Positions 25,133 to 34,805 of a stretch of DNA of 46,924 nucleotides are shown here, piece by piece. The position numbers and the translations under genes are program-made. The stretch's first letter is position 1. Each line of letters begins with the position of its first letter. The notes under the pieces were generated by a model. It made no database searches and was not told the origin of the DNA. It saw only the letters and a program-made list of their open reading frames with translations. Origin of the DNA: an uncultured Armatimonadota bacterium (GTDB lineage Bacteria > Armatimonadota > Fimbriimonadia > Fimbriimonadales > Fimbriimonadaceae); the NCBI GenBank assembly GCA_903833215.1, contig CAILEM010000135.1, positions 1-46,924 on the forward strand. Direction: 5' to 3'.

Positions 25133-25705
25133 GTGTTCTGGGCGAAGAACGTGATTGAGGCAAGTAAGGTGAGCGGGGCAAAACAGAGCAAGTTGGTCAT
25201 TCCGATCAACTTGTCGCTGCGGGTATCGGGTGCATTCTATGCGGTCTATGGTGCGGTGGGACTGTGGAAGCTCCTTCAGTCGGCCACTGGAACGAATTCA
25301 GCGATCAACATCATCGCCTGCGCGATCCTCGGGGCTTTTTGTCTCTTTGGTCTGGTCCTCAGCCTGACCGTCAACAGCTTCACTTTGGATTTCGACCGTC
25401 GACGATACAGCTACCGAAAGGGCCTGGGCCCGTTTGCCGCTGCTATAACTGGCGATGCCAGTGAGATCAGGGCAGTTTCGATTTCGCGGCACGCAAAGCC
25501 GCAAGGCGATCCCGAGTTTGCGCATACCGAATCCTTCGAACTCAGGCTAAATATCGAGTGGGTTGGCGACCAAGCTCCGCTCCACATCAGTAGAGCCCCT
25601 GAGGAAAGTCTGTTCGGGGGCAACACTTCCCGAAGCCTAACGCGAGCCGTTAAGCTCGCCCGAGATATCGGCGTCCCGGTCGAGAATCGAATGTCACAGT
25701 CCTAG
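25133..25705 (+). CDS. unknown two-helix membrane protein with a beta-rich tail
   Basis: 190 residues from GTG 25133; later GTG codons (25151, 25169) suit the promoter position better. Two hydrophobic helices (~25-50, ~60-82) precede a beta-rich region with FTLDFDRRRYSYRKG, EIRAVSISRHAK and ELRLNIEWVG, resembling the bPH-type fold of small membrane-anchored proteins. Family not recognised. Its last 12 nt overlap the convergent PIN gene. Confidence 0.65.
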   Translation: MFWAKNVIEASKVSGAKQSKLVIPINLSLRVSGAFYAVYGAVGLWKLLQSATGTNSAINIIACAILGAFCLFGLVLSLTVNSFTLDFDRRRYSYRKGLGPFAAAITGDASEIRAVSISRHAKPQGDPEFAHTESFELRLNIEWVGDQAPLHISRAPEESLFGGNTSRSLTRAVKLARDIGVPVENRMSQS

Positions 25706-26293
25706 ACGTCGCCAATCCCGAGGGGAAATGTTTGGGAGTTCCATTGCAAACTCTTTGGCAACGTATTCAGAGAAAGGCCGGACATACCAAGCAAGGCGCC
25801 CAAGTAATTCTGGCACTGTGCGCACGGCTTTGGACGCCATGCTGTTGAGTGCATTTGCCACGGCAGCCTGATCATGGTCAAACAAAACTCTCAGGTATTC
25901 GGCTGGATGGACTGCGTTGATCCCCCAAGGTTCAAGGGCAGCAGGTTTGAAGTCTTTGGCGTTAAAAGTGACAATAATCTCCGTCTTAGAATGGATTGCT
26001 GCAGCAAGTACATGTCGATCTTTGGGATGGTTTAGACAGTGGGGAATGAGGTGTTCGAACCCTTCGATCATCGCCTCCGGGAAGAACCCAGTTGCCGCTC
26101 GAACTCGAGATTCGGCAAGCTCCACTGACCAGCCGCACCTCTCGACCCATGTTCGCAGCGCTTCATCCCAGATGGCCTCCGTCCATCGTGGCAAAAGAAG
26201 TCTCGGCTCTTCTGAAAGGCGAAGGAACAGGTCGGAGACGGCCGCCTCAGCAAGTACGCAGGCATCGAGAACGACCGGAAAATCGGCCCGCAT
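25694..26293 (-). CDS. PIN-domain toxin-like endoribonuclease
   Basis: 199 residues. The N-terminal PIN core shows the first acidic residue in VVLD10ACVLAEAA, and the later acids in LNHPKDRHVLAAAI and FNAKDF, completing the metal site. The C-terminal extension (~130-199) is longer than in VapC. Gene order, HTH protein first with 6 nt between them, is that of a two-gene toxin-antitoxin pair. Target RNA unknown. Confidence 0.85.
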   Translation of the reverse strand: MRADFPVVLDACVLAEAAVSDLFLRLSEEPRLLLPRWTEAIWDEALRTWVERCGWSVELAESRVRAATGFFPEAMIEGFEHLIPHCLNHPKDRHVLAAAIHSKTEIIVTFNAKDFKPAALEPWGINAVHPAEYLRVLFDHDQAAVANALNSMASKAVRTVPELLGRLAWYVRPFSEYVAKEFAMELPNISPRDWRRLGL

Positions 26294-26299
26294 TTCAGA

Positions 26300-26767
26300 C
26301 TATTCGCCCTCGGGCCGGGTGAGATCGACGAAGCGATCGTAGACTCCCGCACTAACCAAGTCCTCCGTCATTTTGTCCAGCCCTGCTCTACGAAGCTGGC
26401 TGCGGTTACGCTGATAGTTCACCAAGTCCTTGAGAAAAAGTCGTCGATGTGTTCCAACACAGTGATAAGGAATTTTGTCTGCCTCAAGCAGCCTGACAAG
26501 GTATTGCCTCGAAACTCCAAGGTAGTTGGCGGCAGCCTGAGTGGTAAACGCCTCATCCTCATGCATTAAGAATACGGCTTGCTTCTGCTTCATGGCCTGA
26601 ACGACTGAGACAAAGAGGTCGTTCAGCGCCTTCGGCAATTCGATCACATCTCCGCCTAACGTTAACAGAACCGGTCGAACCTCTCCGAGAAGAAATCGAT
26701 CGAGGCCAGATCGCTCTTCTGGCGCGATGTCGGATGGGCCGACCCTGTTTTCTGCGATTGTGCTCAT
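26300..26767 (-). CDS. excisionase-type HTH antitoxin
   Basis: 155 residues from ATG 26767 (MSTIAENRVGPSD), which has a CATAAT box 6 nt upstream; the GTG at 26815 adds 16 residues. A helix-turn-helix of the excisionase/MerR type (FTTQAAANYLGVSRQYLVRLLEADKIPY, with HRRLFLKDLV) lies at ~75-125. A first half of about 70 residues precedes it. It probably represses its own operon and binds the PIN protein. Operon first gene. Confidence 0.8.
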   Translation of the reverse strand: MSTIAENRVGPSDIAPEERSGLDRFLLGEVRPVLLTLGGDVIELPKALNDLFVSVVQAMKQKQAVFLMHEDEAFTTQAAANYLGVSRQYLVRLLEADKIPYHCVGTHRRLFLKDLVNYQRNRSQLRRAGLDKMTEDLVSAGVYDRFVDLTRPEGE

Positions 26768-26773
26768 GTACTC

Positions 26774-26779
26774 ATTATG
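26774..26779 (-). promoter_or_regulatory. CATAAT box 6 nt before the antitoxin ATG
   Basis: Minus-strand CATAAT-GAGTAC-ATG; supports the start at 26767 and a leaderless TA transcript. Confidence 0.35.
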
Positions 26780-26919
26780 GAGCCTATCCGCTATATCTGC
26801 AACCAATTGATCCACGCTCGCTGGCTAATTCCAATGCAAAAAGAGCTGGACGGTCAGGTGGTTCAATCTTAACGCACGGTTTTACTCACTTTGTGAATTT
26901 GTACAGTCGCGCTGGATAA

Positions 26920-28008
26920 CTAGAGCGTTGGGCCAGAAACATAGTGCCAAGGCTCGATTTTTCCTTCGGAGGTTCGGACCGTACAATACATTGTGCTGGC
27001 CTTCAAACTGGGAATCGTAACCACCGCCATCAACTCCAGACCGACTTGGTGAAGCGAGGTTGCTTCTCCAACTGTTCTCTTACGTTGAAGCAGCTTGAGC
27101 CCGAATTTATCTGTCCCGAGGATGCGGTTATTACTCAAGCTCCCTCTCGCTGCATCGTAGAGGCGCGTGTTCGAACGGTCGACACTATGAAATCCGTTTC
27201 CGACTTCGGACGCACTCCCTTGGCTCATATGGATCCACTGCCGGAGTCCAGGTTTTCTTGCCAACAGGTTGGAAAGAATCGATCGGCAAGGTGTTGGAAT
27301 GCAAACCCACTTAGGACCCGAATCAAAACCGTTTTTGAGATGTCCAATAACGGCGAGCGGTATGCGATGTTTTCGACACAATCCCCGTAATTCTGTTTCT
27401 GCGATCAAATCCCAAGCTCGTAAATAGCCGAAGCAGGTCGGATCCAGTTTGTGGTGACTCGTGGTGAATAAGCCCAAATCATAGCGATTTGCCCTGATAT
27501 CCATAGCGATTTCAATGGACTGTAGTGCGATTCCCCAATCTGAACGTGGTGTCACGAAGTCCAAGTATGTCGCTCCACGCGAAAAGAACGGAATAACGCA
27601 GTTTCTTTTTGAACCAATGCCGAGCGGACTGAATCCTAACCCTACGAGATAAGGAATCAATTCAACCCGTCCACCACTCATGAAGCAAGAGAAAACTGGG
27701 GAGACTTCTCGCTCCTCATAACGAGGGTTTCCTTCGACAATCCGCGAAACCCGTTCAATAGCGGTGAAGTAGGCCCGCAACTCATCCCTTTCGCTGCTCC
27801 AAGTCGAATGAATGACCCCAAGCACGGCATCTCGTACGCGATCATTTTCTCCTGCCTTGTGGAAATAGACGAGTGCAGGTGCGTCGCTACACGGCAAGTG
27901 TGTACCACCAATCAGAGTCGTTAGAAGCAATCCGCTAATCATCTCATCGCAGCAATTACCTATGCAGAAAGCGATTTCAAACCCCGGATCGCTGCGGGCG
28001 CGATCCAT
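26920..28008 (-). CDS. unknown protein, possibly secreted
   Basis: 362 residues from ATG 28008; Met24 (27939) would give a signal-like start (MISGLLLTTLIGGTHLP). No family recognised. Cysteines are scattered and there is no obvious repeat or catalytic motif. Alternating aromatic and polar stretches (VELIPYLVGLGFSPLGIG) suggest a globular extracytoplasmic protein. Alone on the minus strand, downstream of two other orphan genes. Confidence 0.55.
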   Translation of the reverse strand: MDRARSDPGFEIAFCIGNCCDEMISGLLLTTLIGGTHLPCSDAPALVYFHKAGENDRVRDAVLGVIHSTWSSERDELRAYFTAIERVSRIVEGNPRYEEREVSPVFSCFMSGGRVELIPYLVGLGFSPLGIGSKRNCVIPFFSRGATYLDFVTPRSDWGIALQSIEIAMDIRANRYDLGLFTTSHHKLDPTCFGYLRAWDLIAETELRGLCRKHRIPLAVIGHLKNGFDSGPKWVCIPTPCRSILSNLLARKPGLRQWIHMSQGSASEVGNGFHSVDRSNTRLYDAARGSLSNNRILGTDKFGLKLLQRKRTVGEATSLHQVGLELMAVVTIPSLKASTMYCTVRTSEGKIEPWHYVSGPTL

Positions 28009-28153
28009 CGTGTCATTGAGTACCGCCTATCGACTTTGCCCCCACGTGAAGAGCCACAGGCAAGTCTGTCCACACTGTCTGGCCTAGTGGTTCCAACTCA
28101 ACCAACGCCATCTCTATATCGGCTTGATTTTGCGATCAAGGACCCACGCATGT

Positions 28154-28927
28154 TCAAAACCTGCTTGTTCGCTTGACGAGATTTCGTGGTCGAAATGCAC
28201 GTGTGCCATGCTCCTCAATGGTTTGCTCTGTCAAATCTTCAGGCAGTCCAAACGATTCGAGCCTTCCGACGTAGACCAAATCCATCCCAGGGATGACTTC
28301 GAACTTTTGCATTTCTTTCTTACCAAAGCGGAAATAGAGGTCGTAAGGGTGCTCCTTGCCCCAAACAGGTAAGGGTTTTCGTTCGGCGACGGCATAGTAT
28401 GTTGGCCGCCGTCCCCTGGCCACTTTTCGGTACTGTCGGGAATCGAGCGCATTTCGAATCACCCCAACAACTTCGCCCGATGGATGGGGTTCAAGGGACT
28501 CAATTGCCTTACCTGCCCAATTTGGACTGGGGAGTTTGGGATCATTACCTTGCCTAAACTCTGGTAAGTGAAGCGCCTCACGATTGATCTCCTGATCCCC
28601 AAATAGAAGTGATTTTGTTTGGCTGCTAAATTTGGGCCAGTCGTAGATTTCCATGAAGGGGCTCTTCAGCATGCCCTGTGGGGGCAATACGTCGACACAG
28701 ACTGCGATCCCTTGATCTCCTGCCAAGCTTCTGGCACGTTCGGCAGTTACTAGGTCTAGTCCACTCAACCTGGCGATTTCTTCCTGGCCGAAGCAGGGCC
28801 CTGATTTTGCAATCTCAGATTCAAGAAACGGGGCATTTACTAGCTGGCGACGAACCCGTACTGCGACAAGAACGGAGGCGCAACTGACCAAACCGAGCAT
28901 GACGATGCCTGCAAGGTACTTCTTCAT
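28154..28927 (-). CDS. unknown protein with one N-terminal membrane anchor
   Basis: 257 residues. MKKYLAGIVMLGLVSCASVLVAVRVRR is a signal anchor or, since GLVSC resembles a lipobox (L-V-S-C16), possibly a lipoprotein signal. The remainder is soluble with no motif recognised. The start overlaps the end of the upstream gene by 4 nt (ATGA), so the two are co-translated. Confidence 0.6.
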   Translation of the reverse strand: MKKYLAGIVMLGLVSCASVLVAVRVRRQLVNAPFLESEIAKSGPCFGQEEIARLSGLDLVTAERARSLAGDQGIAVCVDVLPPQGMLKSPFMEIYDWPKFSSQTKSLLFGDQEINREALHLPEFRQGNDPKLPSPNWAGKAIESLEPHPSGEVVGVIRNALDSRQYRKVARGRRPTYYAVAERKPLPVWGKEHPYDLYFRFGKKEMQKFEVIPGMDLVYVGRLESFGLPEDLTEQTIEEHGTRAFRPRNLVKRTSRF

Positions 28928-29289
28928 GCCTTTAGCCGTTTGTGTTTCTTGGTTGGTGTTTCAAAAACAACTTGCTTCGTCTCAGGTTCGAGGATTAAGG
29001 AGTCGTGTGCGATGACGAGTCTTTGCTTGTTTGCCTGAAGCCGAGGAATGAGATACGCAGCAATCCGCGGAACCGCCGATGGTTCCACCTGGATGAGGTG
29101 CTGAAAGCCCCATGTGTCCATGCAATCCACGTGCGTTTCGTGAATCGCTTGGTCAAGTAACTTTTGGCCAGCCGGGTCCTTGTAATCACTGCGGCAAGCA
29201 AAAGTCAGCTTAGCAATCATTGAGAAGGAAAATTTTTCCTGCTCAACAGGGAAAGCTATCAGAGCGGAGACAATGGCGGCTATCAACAT
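28924..29289 (-). CDS. unknown small exported protein
   Basis: 121 residues from ATG 29289 (MLIAAIVSALIAFPVEQEK, signal-like), with GAGG about 9 nt upstream; a TTG at 29304 is the alternative. Two Cys (CRSDYKD, HVDCMD) could form a disulfide. The C-terminus is basic (KKHKRLKA). No family recognised. First gene of a two-gene unit with 28154-28927. From 29290 to 29424 I see nothing. Confidence 0.55.
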   Translation of the reverse strand: MLIAAIVSALIAFPVEQEKFSFSMIAKLTFACRSDYKDPAGQKLLDQAIHETHVDCMDTWGFQHLIQVEPSAVPRIAAYLIPRLQANKQRLVIAHDSLILEPETKQVVFETPTKKHKRLKA

Positions 29290-29424
29290 AAAATCGGACC
29301 TCAATTTCCTTCATCCGCGTGATCACCACGGAATCTGGAAACTGACCACTATCTTAAGGCAAATATTCGCGCATCCCAAATGGCGCAGCATGCCAGCGCT
29401 CGGTTGACAATCAGAGACTCGATC

Positions 29425-32400
29425 TTAGCTCGGCTCATCCACCAGATATTTCTGCCGCTGCTCGGCACCTAGGGTTCGCCATGTCAGGAACTGTTTGCGG
29501 AGGTTGGCGAGGAAGCGGCGGTTTACGACCGGCCAGTTTTCGGGGTCACCGGCGAGGCGGGACAGGGTGAGGTCAAGCGTATACACGCCAGGTACCTGGG
29601 CGGGACTCGCGGTGAGGACAAGCCGTTGAGAGATGCCCAGGTCATAGGGAGCGAGCCAAGCTACCGCCGAAACACGAAACACATCTCCCCTCCCCGATTC
29701 CGCTTGGCTTCGAGATGTCGCGGTTTCCGCGGTCACGAAGTCACCGATCGTGTACTGCTCATATGCCTTGAGCCACTCGCCCAAGAATCGCACGAGTGGA
29801 GCTGCTTCGGCGGCACCAATGCTGAATGGTAGGGGCAGATCCCAGACGTCTCCTTCTGGATCCGTTTCAAAGACTTCTTCATTCATCGCAGGAGCTGCGA
29901 TCTGACTTGCCTTCCTTGCTGGATAGATGGTGGAGGCCAACACGACCGCCATAACGATGACCGCCGAGAAAACTGCAGACGTTGAGCTGAAGTTCAGCGT
30001 GAGGCCTGGCAATGCTCCCGTCGAAACGATTATCTTCGCCGATAGTTGGGCCACGAAGTATCCGATGACGGCACCGAGTACACCGTAAACCAGTGACTCA
30101 GCGAAGAAAAGCATCGCGATGTGGTTGGGTGCCAGACCGATGGAGGAGAAGATCGCGATCTCCCTTGTCCGCTCGTAAACACTCGCCACCATCGTGTTCA
30201 GAACGAATACCGAGGCGATGATCAGTTGGATCAGAATCAGCCCCAATCCAACGCCTTTTGAACTCTCAAATACGCTGAACTGACGGACCTCGAGTCCGCC
30301 TTGGCCATTTGGCACCGAACCGTAGAGGTTGATCCGCAAGCGCGGCATCATTGTGTCGAGAGCATGGCGCGTTTCCTTCGGATCAGCAAATGCCACAGCC
30401 ATGTTGCGAATATCCGCGCCCAAAGCAAGCGCTGTCTCAGTCGGGACGATGAAACAGGCGCTGGGGTCGAGGCGAAGATAGCTGCGGAATGCCTTCGTGG
30501 TCGATGCCGACTCCTGCTGATACTTCCTCGTGAGACTGAAATCCGCTGGCATCGCCCCGTCGCCATCGAGGTCGAGCAGTGCGCGCATAAATCCGGAGTC
30601 GATGATCCCGATGACGGTGTAGTTGACACCCGCATAGTTCACCTGGGCGGTTCCAACCTCATTAGCGTCAATTTTCAACTGCTGAGCAAGGCGCTGAGGC
30701 AGGATCATCACATCCCTCTCGCCAGGGCGGAACCATCTTCCACCTGGCAAAAGTGCTTCTTGGGGATGGAGCACTTCGGTTTCGGCAGGTTCGAAGCCCG
30801 CCATGGCACGGACCTCGGCGATGCGGTCCGCTCTTTGGAGAGTCAGTACCCCGTTATCGCCGATGTCGGCCCCGTAGTAAGCCGTTCGTCGAACGACGGT
30901 CCCTCGACCTGAGAATTCGTTGGTCAATTGCCGGTACATGGCCAGCTGCATCGGGTCGAGCCCAGGATTGCGGAGGAGGATTCCGGAATATCGAGCCTGT
31001 GTATTGCTGGGATACTCGTTCAGTGAGAGCTCCTGAACAATGGACATGAAGCTCAATACGATGAACGTCATCACGACGAGAGTCAGTGTCGTTAGGATCG
31101 TACGTGCCTTTCGGCGCCGCATGTTACTGACGCCAAGGTTGAAGGCTGCCATCGCCACGCTTGACCGTTTGATGTCAACTTCGTGAACACCACTCTGAGC
31201 TTGCCGTACTGCTTTGAGTGAAGCTTCGAACTTGCCAAGGATAAACGAGATGACGACCAGACTGAGCGTGCCCATCACGAACGCGACAAAGATCATCAAT
31301 GGGTTGCTGACAATTTCGAACGCAGGGTGGATAAGCCGCAGAAGGATAAAGGCGAGGATGAAGAACAGCACCGACCACGCCAGCTGCTTTGCCATCAGTT
31401 GGTTTCCTAGCAGAAGGCGCTCTAGGAAGTAGCTGAACGGAATCAGAAGAAACAGATAGAAGATGACGCCATTGACAACGTCGTTGGCCGTGCTTTGAAG
31501 GACGGGATGGGCGCGCAGGGCCAATCCCCATGCCGCACGAGTGTGGCGTTCGGCCTCGGGCCAGTTCAATGCCTTTTGCGCCGTTTCTGCCTCTCGTACT
31601 TCCTTCTCGGCGTCAGCCTGCAGATCAACGACGCTTTTGCTGACGATTCGGTACTTATTGAATCGGGCCAGACGCGTCGCGTTGATTCCAAGGATGTCCT
31701 TTGCTGTATTTAGAGGCAGGTTGGGGAATCGTCCGGGGCTGGGAAGATAGCCGTCGCCCGCTTCATTTCCTAAGCGCGAGTGGGTGAGGATAAGGCGTGA
31801 TGCTCCTGGGCCACCTTGGCCGAGCAGGAAGAATCGTTGTCCCGGCTTGATGAAGACAACCTGGGTGTCTTCAATCTCCGGGCTGAATTTCAGGTCAAAG
31901 CCAGGACCAAGTACGCCAAAGTCTTGGGGGTGTGCCCCTGTGGCCGCATCGCCAATCCACACCCACGCAAGGGCCTGTAGGTCTTGCGGATCGACGAGGT
32001 CGTAAAGGTCCACCGGAGTGCATGGAAACACAACCAGCGGAGAAGACCGATCTGCGGTTTTCAGCGGGAACTCGATGCGGTAGGTTTCGTCGCCGTACGT
32101 ACCCCATGACGGCGCAAAGTCGATGTCTCCTGACTTTGGGTCAAGGTGAAACGCAGCGATGCGGGTGAGGGCAACCTGAGTGTCTGGGTAGGCGGTGATG
32201 GGAGCAACGCCGATGAGCTTGTATTTGGCATCAGCGTCAACGGCTTGGAGGATATCGCCCCGCACCCCCATCATCGTCTTCTGCTTGGCAAGCACACACG
32301 CGATAGAATCTTTTACCGGTGTGTCTGGGACAAAGCTCTTGTTTGCGTCGTACAGAACGACCCTTCCCGAGAGCGTCGAGAAGCCGCCCGTTAACCGCAT

Positions 32401-33867
32401 ACCGCGCGGGGAACACGGAGCGATTGGCAGGCGGTAGTCGGACGTATTGGTCCTATCGCTTGTGTCGTTGAGGGCGTGATGGAGCATTGACGCGACGGTT
32501 TGGATTTGGCGGCGTACGTTGCTGAAATCAACCGAATTCAGAGTGTCTTGGGGAGTGTCCGTCCGCTCTCGGCTGTCCTCTACGGTCATGAACGTGAGTG
32601 CATTCAACCCAGCGTTGATAAGCGGCTCGCAGTCAAGGGCAAATTTCCCAGGGATATTGTTCTTCCAGGTTCGGCTGTCGCCGTTGTTGACCGCATCGAT
32701 AAGGACCATTCGCGCTGGGCTGATGTTCATCACCTCAGCGAGTTGGTCCGCGTGGGCTCGGAAGACGCGCGAGAGCTGGCGGAGGTTATCTTGCTCTTCA
32801 TCCCGATAGTCGTAGAACCAGCCACGGGCATAGCTGCCAATACTCCGGCTGCCTGAACTAATGTCCAGAGTCAGGCATAGAAGAGGCGGGACCGGTGCCG
32901 TCTCCAGTTGTCGTTGTGCGAATTCACGGGCTCCGCGAAGAGCAAGAAAGTGACCACCCGAGACGACGAGTCTTAATGTGCGTGGATGGGGTCGTTTGGC
33001 GTAGATTCTTGCAGTTTCTAAGAGTCCAACGAGACCACCCGCCTGTTCGGCCCCCATTGATAGCTGGGGAACGATGCTCATCGCATCGGCATAGGCCATG
33101 AGCTGGATCGGCTCGTTCGCTGCCTTGGCATCGCTTCCCGGCAAATCTGCGATCAGGTTACAACTTGGCAGCTTGACCCAATCTTGCCGGCACACTAGCT
33201 CCACTTTTCGCTTGGCGCGGCAGGCAGCCAAGACAGGCCCTGACGCTTTTATCGGAAGATAGAACCTGGGAACATTGATGGGTACCGCACTGAATTTGTT
33301 CTCCGCATCTCCCCGCGGCATAACGTCGGGCTCTACGAAAACAATCGCCGACGCCCCGAGCTTGGCTGCGTTTTTCCATGCGGCTCCAACCCCAAACTCC
33401 TCGACGACGACGGCTCCCGCAACATCAAGCCCTTTCAGAGCCTCGAGTGACCCGTCTCCGCCGTAAAGAACTCGACCGCGAACGCTACATGTTGAGGTTC
33501 GAACGAGGTTTGGCCATAGCGGAAAGAGCGCTATGGTCTTGTCGCCAATGGTGAGGTTGGCAGTGGCGTGTGGATCGGGAACGGTTACGGGGAAAGCGTC
33601 ACGATGGACGTTGATTGCCCCAAGTGCGCGAAATTGGGCTTCCGCATAGTCGATGGCTTTCTGTTCGCCGCTCGATCCCGCCAGTCTTGATCCGAATGAG
33701 GTGATCTGCCGGTAATCGTGCTCAATGCGATCCATTCGCACCTCGCGAATGAGTTCACGGTACGTCTTTTTGACTTGATCAGTCGTCGGGGAAGACCACC
33801 CAATCGTTGTAGTGAGCGCGAGCCAGAGACATAGCCAGGATCGTAACCCTCGACATCGTCGGAACAC
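29425..33867 (-). CDS. fusion of a degenerate M28 peptidase domain with an FtsX/MacB permease
   Basis: 1480 residues from GTG. After a signal sequence (~8-26), a PA-like insert (~120-235) lies in an M28 peptidase fold (~40-465). Its zinc site looks lost: the HxD pair is Y259-A-D261, the bridging Asp-Asn is E274-Q275, the general base Glu pair is G305-H306 and the final His is D437; D335 remains. A beta-rich segment follows (~480-640). Then come membrane helices (~800-885), a MacB-like periplasmic domain after FNLGVSNMRRRKARTIL (~910-1190), and an FtsX permease core with helices (~1205-1335; VYERTREIAIFSSIGL). Residues ~1335-1480 form a soluble tail. No ATPase partner is adjacent. FtsX permeases normally move lipoproteins, drugs or signals; here the dead peptidase may be a ligand-binding module. 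Confidence 0.85.
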   Translation of the reverse strand: MFRRCRGLRSWLCLWLALTTTIGWSSPTTDQVKKTYRELIREVRMDRIEHDYRQITSFGSRLAGSSGEQKAIDYAEAQFRALGAINVHRDAFPVTVPDPHATANLTIGDKTIALFPLWPNLVRTSTCSVRGRVLYGGDGSLEALKGLDVAGAVVVEEFGVGAAWKNAAKLGASAIVFVEPDVMPRGDAENKFSAVPINVPRFYLPIKASGPVLAACRAKRKVELVCRQDWVKLPSCNLIADLPGSDAKAANEPIQLMAYADAMSIVPQLSMGAEQAGGLVGLLETARIYAKRPHPRTLRLVVSGGHFLALRGAREFAQRQLETAPVPPLLCLTLDISSGSRSIGSYARGWFYDYRDEEQDNLRQLSRVFRAHADQLAEVMNISPARMVLIDAVNNGDSRTWKNNIPGKFALDCEPLINAGLNALTFMTVEDSRERTDTPQDTLNSVDFSNVRRQIQTVASMLHHALNDTSDRTNTSDYRLPIAPCSPRGMRLTGGFSTLSGRVVLYDANKSFVPDTPVKDSIACVLAKQKTMMGVRGDILQAVDADAKYKLIGVAPITAYPDTQVALTRIAAFHLDPKSGDIDFAPSWGTYGDETYRIEFPLKTADRSSPLVVFPCTPVDLYDLVDPQDLQALAWVWIGDAATGAHPQDFGVLGPGFDLKFSPEIEDTQVVFIKPGQRFFLLGQGGPGASRLILTHSRLGNEAGDGYLPSPGRFPNLPLNTAKDILGINATRLARFNKYRIVSKSVVDLQADAEKEVREAETAQKALNWPEAERHTRAAWGLALRAHPVLQSTANDVVNGVIFYLFLLIPFSYFLERLLLGNQLMAKQLAWSVLFFILAFILLRLIHPAFEIVSNPLMIFVAFVMGTLSLVVISFILGKFEASLKAVRQAQSGVHEVDIKRSSVAMAAFNLGVSNMRRRKARTILTTLTLVVMTFIVLSFMSIVQELSLNEYPSNTQARYSGILLRNPGLDPMQLAMYRQLTNEFSGRGTVVRRTAYYGADIGDNGVLTLQRADRIAEVRAMAGFEPAETEVLHPQEALLPGGRWFRPGERDVMILPQRLAQQLKIDANEVGTAQVNYAGVNYTVIGIIDSGFMRALLDLDGDGAMPADFSLTRKYQQESASTTKAFRSYLRLDPSACFIVPTETALALGADIRNMAVAFADPKETRHALDTMMPRLRINLYGSVPNGQGGLEVRQFSVFESSKGVGLGLILIQLIIASVFVLNTMVASVYERTREIAIFSSIGLAPNHIAMLFFAESLVYGVLGAVIGYFVAQLSAKIIVSTGALPGLTLNFSSTSAVFSAVIVMAVVLASTIYPARKASQIAAPAMNEEVFETDPEGDVWDLPLPFSIGAAEAAPLVRFLGEWLKAYEQYTIGDFVTAETATSRSQAESGRGDVFRVSAVAWLAPYDLGISQRLVLTASPAQVPGVYTLDLTLSRLAGDPENWPVVNRRFLANLRKQFLTWRTLGAEQRQKYLVDEPS

Positions 33868-33908
33868 GTTAAGTAGTTCGACGCGGAACTGTAAGTTCCT
33901 TTAGGTTC

Positions 33909-34805
33909 CTACTTGATATCCCACATATAAATCGCGGGATTGCGAATGGAACCAGCCCACTGGCCCAATACGTTACAGCCGATCGTCAACTGGCTCGGAT
34001 CGAGGGAGTGAACGCTGCCATCAACTTCGGCAACATTGAGTCTGCCAAGGTGCCAAGGCCAAGCGCCGCCATAGATATTGCTTGCGTTTGGACTCCCAGG
34101 CTCCCAGCCATAAGTTGTCGTGTAAACGTTGGAAACCGTCTTCACGATGCCGGTGAAACTATCGACGGCAGGTACCCCAGCGGCGGTCGGCTCATAGTAA
34201 CGGCAGGGGGGAACGACTAGCCAGCTGCCTCCCCCGGAGGGAGTGCCGCTGGGGAGGCGGCTCCAAACCGAATCCATGTACATGATCGTGTTGCCGGGAT
34301 CTGCAACGACGGTCGTCTCTCGCGGCTCAGCCATCCACCCTGCCGGGGTCTTGACGATCGGGGCGAGGTTTTGGAAGTTGTAGCCGTAATTCGACCGTTG
34401 CGAGGCGGTGTAGTACTGAGAGTCGGCATCCCCTGGCACCAAGTCTTGATCGAACGTGGCTTCAGACTGGGGGCGGCCCGTAAAGTCGGCGGGACATCGG
34501 AAGATGGCGAAGTCTTTGACATAGGGCAGCAGCATCTGTACCCACGTTCGATCGTTTCTGGAATTAGGTGTGGATGCAGGCTGGTAATTGATCGGCATGA
34601 ACCGGTCATCGTAGTCGGTGGAGTAAGCCGCTCCAGCCAAGGAAATCTGGTGCAAATTCGATGCGCATGACTCACGATAAGCAAGCCCTTTCGCGCCCAC
34701 AAAAATGGGGAAGAGAACCGCAGCAACAATCGAGATTATCGCGATCACCACGAGAAGCTCGACCAGGGTAAACGCCAGGTTGATTCGACGCACTTTACGT
34801 ACCAC
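33909..34805 (-). CDS. DUF1559-type prepilin-like protein
   Basis: 298 residues from GTG, overlapping the acetyltransferase end. The N-terminal prepilin motif is INLA-FTLVELLVVIAII, with Ala at -1 instead of the usual Gly and Glu at +5. A soluble domain follows with the DUF1559 features, including the H-X9-DG motif (HLGRLNVAEVDG) near the C-terminus. Expected to be cleaved by a prepilin peptidase and assembled into a pseudopilus or exported. Such proteins are numerous in Armatimonadota and Planctomycetota genomes. Confidence 0.88.
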   Translation of the reverse strand: MVRKVRRINLAFTLVELLVVIAIISIVAAVLFPIFVGAKGLAYRESCASNLHQISLAGAAYSTDYDDRFMPINYQPASTPNSRNDRTWVQMLLPYVKDFAIFRCPADFTGRPQSEATFDQDLVPGDADSQYYTASQRSNYGYNFQNLAPIVKTPAGWMAEPRETTVVADPGNTIMYMDSVWSRLPSGTPSGGGSWLVVPPCRYYEPTAAGVPAVDSFTGIVKTVSNVYTTTYGWEPGSPNASNIYGGAWPWHLGRLNVAEVDGSVHSLDPSQLTIGCNVLGQWAGSIRNPAIYMWDIK

